This document shows positions 1 to 5,757 of a stretch of DNA of 7,364 nucleotides, piece by piece. The DNA is from Betaproteobacteria bacterium (GTDB taxonomy: Bacteria > Pseudomonadota > Gammaproteobacteria > Burkholderiales > SG8-41). Location: the NCBI GenBank assembly GCA_021414185.1, contig JAIOOZ010000532.1, forward strand, positions 1 to 7,364. Direction: 5' to 3'. Position 1 is the stretch's first letter. Each line of letters starts with the position of its first letter. Below the pieces are notes generated by a model. That model was not told the DNA's origin, made no database searches, and saw nothing but the letters and a program-made list of their open reading frames with translations. Made by a program: the position numbers and the translations under genes.

Positions 1-315
1 TGCGACAACCTGTTCAACCCGGACCCCTATCTGCAGCAAGGCGGCGACATGGTGCGCGTGGGCGGCCTGCAATACGCTTGCGATCCGACGCGCGCCATCG
101 GCAGCCGCATCAGCGGCATGATGCTCAACGGCAAGCCGATCGAGGCGGACAGGAAATACAAGGTCGCGGGCTGGGCGCCGGTGGCCGAAGGCGCCAGCGG
201 GCGGCCCATATGGGAAATCGTTTCAGACTATCTGCGCAACAAGCAGGTCATACGCCCGCCCCGGCTCAATTCGCCCCGCCTGTCCGGCGTCAGCGGCAAC
301 CCGGGCATCGCCTGA
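1..315 (+). CDS. soxB: SoxB thiosulfohydrolase, C-terminal fragment
   Basis: SoxB is the periplasmic di-manganese thiosulfohydrolase of the Sox pathway. It hydrolyses the sulfone group from the sulfur substrate carried on SoxYZ and releases sulfate. Only the last 104 residues are present; the gene runs off the left edge in frame 1 and ends at TGA 313-315. The visible part is the end of the C-terminal 5'-nucleotidase-like domain. It carries stretches I recognise from SoxB: CDNLFNPDP at the edge, GGDMVRVGG, LNGKPIEADRKYKVAGWAP, and a terminal PIWEIVSDYLR helix followed by a short proline-rich tail. The catalytic metal ligands lie upstream and cannot be checked. The family call is firm because these motifs are distinctive. 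The next gene starts 31 bp downstream on the same strand and may be co-transcribed, although it is not a known Sox component. Confidence 0.93.
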   Translation, partial: CDNLFNPDPYLQQGGDMVRVGGLQYACDPTRAIGSRISGMMLNGKPIEADRKYKVAGWAPVAEGASGRPIWEIVSDYLRNKQVIRPPRLNSPRLSGVSGNPGIA

Positions 316-346
316 TCCTGCGAGTGGAATATTTCGCGACCCCGCG

Positions 347-1435
347 ATGAGTACCACACCGGCCGCGCAGCAGTTGCAGCAAGTCCTTGAAAGGTTTCAC
401 GCCGGGGACTTCGATGCCGCCGCAATCCTGCTCGACCGCCTATTGAGCGTATCCGCGGATCACCCCGACCTGCTGCATCTGGGCGCCATGATTTCGCTGC
501 GTCGGCAGCGTTTCGACCTCGCCGAAAACTTCGCCCTGCGCGCGGCAGGCACGCAGCCCGACAACGCCGCGTTCCGCTACACCCGCGCACAGGCCCTGTC
601 GGCTTTGCAACGCGACGACGAGGCGCTCGCCGAGTTGCGCCACGCCTTGCGGCTCGACCCTGGCATGCACAAGGCGCATGTGCGCCTGTGGGAAATCCTG
701 TCCGCGCGCGAAGGCTTCGCCGGGCTGACTGGCCTGCTCAAGCAAAGGCTCGCGCTGCTCGACACGCGACGCCCCGCCGAACCGGCGGCAACCAGGGTAC
801 GCATTCCCGATACCACGCTGTGCTGCATCGACTGCAGCAATCACGCGCCGGCAATCCGCGCGCTGCAACTGAGCATGGCGGGCTGCGAATTTCCGCGCGC
901 GCTGTTTTTCACCGATCGCGATTTCGATCTCAAACCGATAGAAACCGTGCGTATCGAGCCGATACGCTCGCTGCAGGATTACTCGAAATTCGTGATCAAG
1001 GACCTGCTGCGCCATGTCGACACCGAGTACGTTCTGATCATTCAATGGGACGGCTACGTCGTGAACCCGGCGCTCTGGTCCGATCAATTCCTGCTGTTCG
1101 ATTACGTCGGCGCGCGCTGGCCGCACGAGCTTCTCAACATTCCCGCCGCGCATGCTGTAGGCAACGGCGGATTTTCGCTGCGTTCGAGGACGCTGTTGGA
1201 AGCCCTGCAGGATCCGCAAATCGTGGCCTCGCATCCGGAAGACACGGCGATTTGCCGGACCCACCGCGAATACCTGGAAAGAGAGCATGGGATCGCTTTT
1301 GCGCCAGCCACTGTTGCCGACCAGTTTTCGTTCGAGCACGTCGAGCCGCGCGGGCCAACCTTCGGCTTTCACGGTCAGATCAATATCACACGGTTTGTCG
1401 ACGACGAGGCAATCCGCCTGCTCGAGCTACGATAG
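347..1435 (+). CDS. TPR protein with DUF5672 glycosyltransferase-like domain
   Basis: This 362-residue protein has two parts. Residues about 5-140 form roughly three to four degenerate TPR helical pairs (for example ALSALQRDDEALAELRHAL, then LRLDP), a protein-binding scaffold. Residues about 155-345 match my memory of the DUF5672 domain, which is glycosyltransferase-like: LCCIDCSNH at the first strand, QWDGYVVNPALW at 233-244, DYVGARWP at 252-259, VGNGGFSLRS at 271-280, an acidic ED pair at 298-299, FSFEH at 327-331 and GFHG at 340-343. The domain's substrate is not established. No signal peptide or membrane segment is seen, so it is probably cytoplasmic. The start is ATG 347; the Shine-Dalgarno site is poor (a GAGTGG lies about 19 bp upstream), which fits coupling to soxB. 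It converges on the pilin genes. TPRs linked to a transferase-like domain make it a functional cousin of the three - strand TPR-glycosyltransferases, with a different catalytic fold. The role is inferred. Confidence 0.85.
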   Translation: MSTTPAAQQLQQVLERFHAGDFDAAAILLDRLLSVSADHPDLLHLGAMISLRRQRFDLAENFALRAAGTQPDNAAFRYTRAQALSALQRDDEALAELRHALRLDPGMHKAHVRLWEILSAREGFAGLTGLLKQRLALLDTRRPAEPAATRVRIPDTTLCCIDCSNHAPAIRALQLSMAGCEFPRALFFTDRDFDLKPIETVRIEPIRSLQDYSKFVIKDLLRHVDTEYVLIIQWDGYVVNPALWSDQFLLFDYVGARWPHELLNIPAAHAVGNGGFSLRSRTLLEALQDPQIVASHPEDTAICRTHREYLEREHGIAFAPATVADQFSFEHVEPRGPTFGFHGQINITRFVDDEAIRLLELR

Positions 1436-1470
1436 GCGGAAATCCTGCGGCGTGAATGAAGAGGCGCGCC
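1436..1470. other. convergent intergenic gap without a clear terminator
   Basis: These 35 bp separate the stop codons of the convergent TPR-DUF5672 gene and the distal pilin gene. The best hairpin is a 4-bp CGCC/GGCG stem at 1467-1479 with no T-run on either side, so I do not call an intrinsic terminator for either gene. Confidence 0.5.
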
Positions 1471-1887
1471 TTAATGGCGGCATTCGGCGGGCAGATATTT
1501 CCACGTTGTGGTGTTGCCGCCGCTGGTGCACGCCCAGACGAGGCGTCCGCCGTTCAACGACGGGGTGAGAACAACCGTGACGTCGGTGCCGATGGAGACG
1601 GCGCTTCCGTACACCGCGACGGTTCCCGTATCGGATATCGAACCACCGGACACACGGCCGCCGGAGGCGACGGTGAGGCCCATTCCCGCGCTCGACATGG
1701 TGCCGTCGGATTGGCTTTTTTCGGCAATCCCTACGCGAAAACTGCTTGCCGTAAGCATCAGTTCCGACACTTTGGCGCGTATCGTATAAGTGTTATAGGC
1801 CGGCAGCGCCACGGCCGCCAGAATGCCAATGATCGCGACTACGATCATCAGTTCTATCAGGGTAAAACCTCGACTGAGTGTTTTCAC
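1471..1887 (-). CDS. type IV pilin paralogue, distal (PilA-like major pilin family)
   Basis: Prepilin of the type IVa family: a membrane-anchored subunit cleaved and N-methylated by the prepilin peptidase PilD and polymerised into a pilus. Started at GTG 1887 it has 138 residues: leader MKTLSRG, cleavage before FTLIEL (Gly-1, Phe+1, Glu+5), a hydrophobic N-terminal helix ending in ALPAY, and a small globular domain with a C-terminal two-cysteine loop (WAC...AEC) ending in CRH. It is about 70% identical by hand alignment to the neighbouring pilin (2049-2468); the leader and first helix are nearly the same and the differences concentrate in the globular domain. Start choice: GTG 1887 gives a leader that lines up exactly with the paralogue's MKRIQRG. 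An in-frame TTG at 1896 has the better-placed GGAG (7 nt) and would add three residues (MAI). The gene lies beyond a strong terminator and has no sigma-54 element that I can find, so its promoter is unknown and it may be weakly or conditionally expressed. Confidence 0.93.
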   Translation of the reverse strand: MKTLSRGFTLIELMIVVAIIGILAAVALPAYNTYTIRAKVSELMLTASSFRVGIAEKSQSDGTMSSAGMGLTVASGGRVSGGSISDTGTVAVYGSAVSIGTDVTVVLTPSLNGGRLVWACTSGGNTTTWKYLPAECRH

Positions 1888-1903
1888 AATGGCCAATCCA
1901 GCA

Positions 1904-1907
1904 CTCC
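1904..1907 (-). promoter_or_regulatory. Shine-Dalgarno of the distal pilin; start-deciding
   Basis: GGAG on the - strand lies 7 nt before TTG 1896 but 16 nt before GTG 1887. Spacing favours the TTG start, whereas homology to the neighbouring pilin leader favours GTG. The mature pilin is the same either way. Confidence 0.5.
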
Positions 1908-1941
1908 GCTAACCAGTTACCGTGCAAATCCCCAAGCATGG

Positions 1942-1956
1942 CGCAATCGAATTGCG
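1942..1956. promoter_or_regulatory. inverted repeat upstream of the distal pilin (possible operator)
   Basis: CGCAAT-CGA-ATTGCG is a perfect 6-bp inverted repeat with a 3-nt spacer. It lies just downstream, on the - strand, of a possible -35 element TTGACC (1956-1961); no convincing -10 follows at 17 nt. It could be a regulator site in the promoter region of the distal pilin, or it could be chance. Confidence 0.2.
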
Positions 1957-1972
1957 GTCAAACTGCAGTCCC

Positions 1973-2005
1973 AAAACAACAGCCCCTCGCAAGGAGGGGC
2001 TGTTG
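1973..2005 (-). terminator. intrinsic terminator after the proximal pilin gene
   Basis: A perfect 12-bp stem (1977-1988 paired with 1994-2005, arm CAACAGCCCCTC) with a 5-nt loop is followed on the - strand by TTTT (1976-1973). It lies 43 bp beyond the stop codon of the proximal pilin gene. The GC-rich stem and short loop make it a strong Rho-independent terminator that should largely insulate the distal pilin gene from the proximal pilin promoter. There is no comparable T-run on the + strand. Confidence 0.88.
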
Positions 2006-2048
2006 ATTGGTGCCAGAACCCTGCGTTAAAAATCCCGCAGGTTCAAAC

Positions 2049-2468
2049 TTAGTGACGGCATTCCGCCGGCACGTATTTCCAGGCAGTCGAAGTACCAGTC
2101 GTGGAGCATTCCCACGCGATACGGCCGCCGGCGCCCAGCGAAGGACGCAATTGAACCGTAACGTCGGTACCAAGAGTGGCTGCGCTGCCGATAACGATGA
2201 TGGTGCCGTTATCGGTAACGCTGCCGCCGGCTACGCGACCGCCGGTGCTGACCGTCAGACCCATGCCGGAACTGGACATGGTGCCGTCAGATGCAGATTT
2301 CTCGGCGATAGTCGTTTTGAAGCCGCTGGCCTGCAATACAATTTCCGACACTTTTGCGCGAATCGTGTAGTCCTGATACGCGGGCAGCGCGACCGCCGCC
2401 AGAATACCGATAATCGCAACGACGATCATCAGTTCGATCAGGGTAAAGCCCCGTTGAATACGCTTCAT
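2049..2468 (-). CDS. pilA: type IV pilin, proximal (PilA-type major pilin)
   Basis: A 139-residue type IVa prepilin. The leader MKRIQRG is followed by FTLIELMIVVAIIGILAA with Gly-1, Phe+1 and Glu+5, the PilD processing and methylation site. The first helix ends in ALPAYQDYTIRAKVSE. The globular domain has short conserved stretches (SDGTMSS, GMGLTV, GTDVTV) and a C-terminal disulfide-type loop with two cysteines (WEC...AECRH). There is no C-terminal serine, so the Pseudomonas TfpO-type modification of a terminal Ser does not apply. ATG 2468 is preceded by AAGGAG at 6 nt. A sigma-54-type -24/-12 promoter lies about 55 nt upstream of the ATG by predicted transcript start, and a strong terminator follows the stop, so it forms a single-gene transcription unit. 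This is the usual set-up for a PilS/PilR-controlled major pilin. It is the better candidate of the two for the main pilus subunit; pili from this family serve in attachment, twitching and DNA uptake. Confidence 0.95.
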   Translation of the reverse strand: MKRIQRGFTLIELMIVVAIIGILAAVALPAYQDYTIRAKVSEIVLQASGFKTTIAEKSASDGTMSSSGMGLTVSTGGRVAGGSVTDNGTIIVIGSAATLGTDVTVQLRPSLGAGGRIAWECSTTGTSTAWKYVPAECRH

Positions 2469-2474
2469 TCAGAT

Positions 2475-2480
2475 CTCCTT
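2475..2480 (-). promoter_or_regulatory. Shine-Dalgarno of pilA
   Basis: AAGGAG on the - strand, 6 nt before ATG 2468. It is the strongest ribosome-binding site in the window and fits a highly expressed structural protein. Confidence 0.85.
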
Positions 2481-2534
2481 AAAAAGTTACAAACGCCAAA
2501 TACATGAACTGCAGTACTTGCCCGTGTCCTAGCA

Positions 2535-2550
2535 GCAAGTTCCATACCAG
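2535..2550 (-). promoter_or_regulatory. sigma-54 (-24/-12) promoter of pilA
   Basis: The - strand reads CTGGTATGGAACTTGC: TGG at -24 and TTGC at -12, with exactly 10 nt between the GG and GC dinucleotides. Consensus is TGGCAC-N5-TTGC, so the -12 half is perfect and the -24 half keeps the essential GG. The predicted transcript start is near 2523, leaving a 5' UTR of about 55 nt. Sigma-54 control of pilA by the PilS/PilR two-component system is known in Pseudomonas and other pilus-bearing proteobacteria. PilR sites, if present, would lie upstream at about 2560-2700, partly within the 3' end of the neighbouring gene. I cannot identify them. Confidence 0.72.
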
Positions 2551-2579
2551 CACCCTGGATCGATGCCAGAAAAGGCTGG

Positions 2580-2588
2580 TTATCCACA
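2580..2588 (+). promoter_or_regulatory. DnaA-box match upstream of pilA
   Basis: TTATCCACA is a perfect match to the high-affinity DnaA box. It lies in the intergenic region between the third TPR-glycosyltransferase stop (2609) and the pilA promoter, about 60 bp upstream of the predicted transcript start. I see no second box nearby, so it is not an origin. It may be a regulatory DnaA site or a chance match. Confidence 0.35.
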
Positions 2589-2608
2589 GACTTGCGTCAG
2601 GTCGCCGG

Positions 2609-4252
2609 TTAAGCACCCAAATTTCGGCGGAGCGGTGAATTTGAAGCTGTGCCAGCACCAAAATCCAAATTATTTTCACAATGCGGGAAACAGTGTCGCG
2701 AATTGACGCGTTGCAACATCCCGGCGGCGACTGCAAACGACATATCATGACGCTGAGCGTCAGCATCGACCAATGCGCCAGGGTTCTGCTGACGAAACAG
2801 CCGCAGCGCCGGATACCACGGAAGATGCGCGCCAGTTTCCAGATAGCGCCACTCCGCAACGGCGGGGACCATGACCCACGCGGGCTTGCCCAGTGCTCCG
2901 GACAGGTGAACCGCAGTCGTGCACACCGTGATGACCAGATCGAGGCTCGCGATCAAAGCCGCAACGCCGTCCATCGCGGCGTCCGCCTGCGACCATTCGT
3001 GCAGCACGATGCCGTGACGCACGCGCAGGTCGGCGATTTCAGCGCCGACCGCGCCGTACTGCAGGGAAATAAATTGCACGCGCGGCAAATTCAATAGCGG
3101 CAGCAGTGCGTCGAGCGCGAGTGAACGCGCCGCCTGGCCGGTGCCCGGCGTGCCGCCACGCCACGACAAGCCGACCTTGAGACCGGGCCCCAGGGCGTCG
3201 AGCCGCGCGCGCCATGCCGCAACCTGCGCAGCGTCGGCAAGCAGATAGCCGCGATGCGCGGGGAAATCCGCCTTTGACCTGCGCATTCTGCGTGGCAAAT
3301 CACCCATGCGAACGCGGTAATCGGGCGCGGCTTCGCCCGACCAGTCGGGCGCGCCCTCGACACGATGGCGATAGACCGCGGCGGACGGAAAGCTGCGCGC
3401 GAACAAGCGGGCCAGCCGCGGATCGCATTCGAGCACGGTGTGCCGCGCGCGCGGCAGGAGGTCCGGCAGACAGGATGCAAACATGATCTGATCGCCCAAG
3501 CCCTGTTCCGCCTGCACCAGCAGGCGTTTGCCTTCGAGCGGTTCACCCTGCCAATGCGGGTAGGCGTATTCCTGCCAATGGTCGACCTCGGGTATGCGGG
3601 TGCGCCATGCATACTCGTCCCACCCTGCGGCAAAATTCCCCTGCTTAAGCAACGAGAATCCGCGCTGCAGATGCGCCTCGGCGAAATTCGGGTCAAGCCC
3701 GAGCACGCGCTCGATCAGTCCGGCGGCGGTTTCGCGCTCGCCGAGATCAGTCAGCACCAGCGCCTTGTTGAAAATCGCCTCCAGGTGATCCGGCGCCAGC
3801 GCCAGCACGCGATCGAGCAACGGCAGCGCCTCGCGCAGCTCACCCCGGTCGCGCAATGAAAGGCCGAGGTTGGCGAGCGCGGTGAGATGTCCCGCGTCCA
3901 CCGCCAGCGCGCGGCGATAGCTCTGCTCGGCGTCGGCCGCGCGCCCCTGCAAGCGATAGACATTGCCCAGAGCACTGTGCGCGTCAGCATCGTTGCGCTG
4001 CGCGCACGTCGCTTCCAGCAACTCCCGCGCGCGATCCAGGCGGCCGCTGCGCGCCTCGGCCAGCGCCAGGTAGTACGCCGCGACGAAATTATCGGGTTCC
4101 GCATCCAGCGCCACGCCGAGATTCCGGCGCGCGCCGGCGAAGTCCTGCGCGTTAAAACACGCGATACCCGTTTCGAGCCCGGTGCCGCGCACGGCGCCCG
4201 CTGGGTTGGCCGCGGGTTTGCTCGCCAGGCTTTTGAGTATCGACCACAGCAT
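2609..4252 (-). CDS. TPR-glycosyltransferase (GT-B, GT9/heptosyltransferase-like), third of the array
   Basis: A 547-residue fusion. Residues about 22-215 are about six TPRs of 34-residue period (for example LGNVYRLQGRAADAEQSYRR). Residues about 240-490 are the GT-B type C-terminal domain: LLVQAEQGLGDQIMFASC at 244-261 (the Gly-rich loop that opens the first Rossmann half), VGLSWRGG near 360-367 opening the second half, LDLVITVCTTAVHLSGALG at 437-455 (the donor-site motif), and EWRY...PWYP..RLFRQ at 467-488. Cys replaces the Asp of the motif. ATG 4252 is 2 nt after the upstream stop (TGATCATG), with no separate Shine-Dalgarno site, so translation is probably coupled. The tail after PWYP is about 66 residues compared with 30 in the middle paralogue; it drifts into less GC-rich sequence and ends at TAA 2609. 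A longer in-frame extension upstream to 4417 would overlap the previous gene and is rejected. Probably cytoplasmic; donor and acceptor unknown. Confidence 0.88.
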   Translation of the reverse strand: MLWSILKSLASKPAANPAGAVRGTGLETGIACFNAQDFAGARRNLGVALDAEPDNFVAAYYLALAEARSGRLDRARELLEATCAQRNDADAHSALGNVYRLQGRAADAEQSYRRALAVDAGHLTALANLGLSLRDRGELREALPLLDRVLALAPDHLEAIFNKALVLTDLGERETAAGLIERVLGLDPNFAEAHLQRGFSLLKQGNFAAGWDEYAWRTRIPEVDHWQEYAYPHWQGEPLEGKRLLVQAEQGLGDQIMFASCLPDLLPRARHTVLECDPRLARLFARSFPSAAVYRHRVEGAPDWSGEAAPDYRVRMGDLPRRMRRSKADFPAHRGYLLADAAQVAAWRARLDALGPGLKVGLSWRGGTPGTGQAARSLALDALLPLLNLPRVQFISLQYGAVGAEIADLRVRHGIVLHEWSQADAAMDGVAALIASLDLVITVCTTAVHLSGALGKPAWVMVPAVAEWRYLETGAHLPWYPALRLFRQQNPGALVDADAQRHDMSFAVAAGMLQRVNSRHCFPHCENNLDFGAGTASNSPLRRNLGA

Positions 4253-4254
4253 GA

Positions 4255-5757
4255 TCAGTGCCGCGCGCGTTGCGCGAGTTCCTGTGCGATGCGCGCGACT
4301 ACGGGCGCCCAGTCGCCGGCACGCTGTTGCCGGAACAAACGCACGCTGGGGTACCACGGCATTTCGTCTTCGCGCTCGAGGTAGCGCCACTCGGAAGCCG
4401 CGCGCAATACGACCCATGCAGTCCGGCCGAGCGCGCCGGCGAGATGGACCAGCGCGGTCTGCACTGAAATCACGAGGTCGAGCGCCGTCACCAGCGCCGC
4501 CGTTTCATCGTAGTCTTCGACGGCGTCGCGCCAGTGGTGAAGCGGGATGCGTTGCGCGCGCGACCATGCCGCGAGTTCGCCGGCGATGTCGCCGTGCTGC
4601 AGGCTCACGAAATGGCAACCCGCCTGCCCCAGTACCGGCAACCAGTCCGCGAGTTGCATCGAGCGGCTCGCACCCTGCGTGGCCGGCGCCCCGCCCGACC
4701 ACGCGATGCCGATTTTTAATCCCTGCCCCAGGGTGTCCAGGCGCTGCTTCCAGTAGTCAACCCGTGCAGCATCGGCACGCAGATAGCCTGCATGCGCCGG
4801 GAAATCGGCCCGCTGCTTGCGAAATTGGGCGGGCAGGCTGCCGATGGCAACCTGGCGATCGATGCCAGCCGCTTGCGCCAGCCGCGCGAGATTGGCGTCC
4901 CCTTCCTGCTGCGACACTATCGTTGCGCCCGGGAACGAACGCCGAAACAGAGGCACCAGCTTGGGCGCGCATTCGATCACGCACGTCGCGAGCTGCGGCA
5001 GCAATGCAGGCACGCAGGATGCAAACATGATCTGATCGCCGATGCCCTGCTCGGCATAAATAAGCAGTTTGCCGGATGCGAGCGGCTCACCCTGCCACTC
5101 CGCCAGCGGCAACGTACGCGGCAAGTAATTGCCGCGTGCGTGCTTGCGCGCTTCGTAGTCGGGCCATCCGGCTTCAAAGCGGCCAAGCTTCAGATTGGCC
5201 AGCGCCTGATTCAGCCGCGCCTCGTGCATAGCTGGATGCGCGGCCAGCAGCTCACGGCAAATTGCCAACGCTTCTTCCGCGCGCCCCTCCTGGATGAGTA
5301 TCGCGCTGAAATTGCACCGCACGTCGGGATCCGCCGGATCGAGTTCCATCGCCTTGCGGACATGCGCGGCACCTGCTTCGAATTCGCCCACCTGATGGCT
5401 GAGCACGTAGCCGAGCGTGCTATGGGCGGTGGTAAAGTCGGGTTGCAATGCGAGGGCCCGTTCGAGGCTGCTCACCGCCTGCCCGAGATCGCCGAGGCCA
5501 AGCGCCGCCAGCGCCATGTTGTAAAACGCTGCTGGAAATTGCGGGCGGAAATGCACTGCCAGTGTGAACGCGTCGGCCGCGTCTTCATAATCGCCCAGCG
5601 CAAGATGACTCAGGCCGAGATTATTATGAGCATCCGCGTCATCATGCCGCTCGGCGACCACCTGGTTGAAACATTCGACCGCCAGCGCAAAGTTCCCGGC
5701 CGCATAAGCCGTGAGTCCGGCGTCGAAAGTGGCGCGCATCGCGGCGTCAGTTTTCAC
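4255..5757 (-). CDS. TPR-glycosyltransferase (GT-B, GT9/heptosyltransferase-like), second of the array
   Basis: A 500-residue protein with the same architecture as its neighbours. TPRs cover residues about 8-205 (six units; one has an extra residue at HQVGEF), and the GT-B domain covers 225-500: LLIYAEQGIGDQIMFASC at 231-248, IGIAWSGG at 349-356, LDLVISVQTALVHLAGALG at 426-444, and EWRY...PWYPSVRLFRQ at 456-477. Gln replaces the Asp found in the first paralogue at the donor motif. I choose GTG 5757, which overlaps the upstream gene by 11 bp; ATG 5739, 7 bp after the upstream stop, would give 494 residues and is nearly as good. Neither has a strong Shine-Dalgarno site, and the tight spacing implies coupled translation. 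Longer starts up to 5955 read antisense-like, low-complexity sequence inside the upstream gene and are rejected. No signal peptide or membrane helix is visible. It probably transfers a sugar to a protein or glycan acceptor selected by the TPRs (inference). Confidence 0.88.
   Translation of the reverse strand: MKTDAAMRATFDAGLTAYAAGNFALAVECFNQVVAERHDDADAHNNLGLSHLALGDYEDAADAFTLAVHFRPQFPAAFYNMALAALGLGDLGQAVSSLERALALQPDFTTAHSTLGYVLSHQVGEFEAGAAHVRKAMELDPADPDVRCNFSAILIQEGRAEEALAICRELLAAHPAMHEARLNQALANLKLGRFEAGWPDYEARKHARGNYLPRTLPLAEWQGEPLASGKLLIYAEQGIGDQIMFASCVPALLPQLATCVIECAPKLVPLFRRSFPGATIVSQQEGDANLARLAQAAGIDRQVAIGSLPAQFRKQRADFPAHAGYLRADAARVDYWKQRLDTLGQGLKIGIAWSGGAPATQGASRSMQLADWLPVLGQAGCHFVSLQHGDIAGELAAWSRAQRIPLHHWRDAVEDYDETAALVTALDLVISVQTALVHLAGALGRTAWVVLRAASEWRYLEREDEMPWYPSVRLFRQQRAGDWAPVVARIAQELAQRARH

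Noticed and set aside
440..1372. Long - strand open frame opposite the TPR-DUF5672 gene
   Set aside because: The + strand frame carries clear TPR and DUF5672 motifs; the antisense frame has none.
1449..1479. Bidirectional terminator between the convergent genes
   Set aside because: Only 4-bp stems and no T-runs on either strand.
2646..2660. Second sigma-54-like element inside the tail of the third TPR-GT
   Set aside because: GG-N10-GC spacing is present (TGGTGC...CAGC), but the -12 half lacks TTGC and it lies far from the pilin start.
4253..4417. N-terminal extension of the third TPR-GT up to 4417
   Set aside because: It overlaps the coding C-terminus of the second TPR-GT, is Arg/Ala-rich with no TPR pattern, and ATG 4252 fits stop-start coupling.
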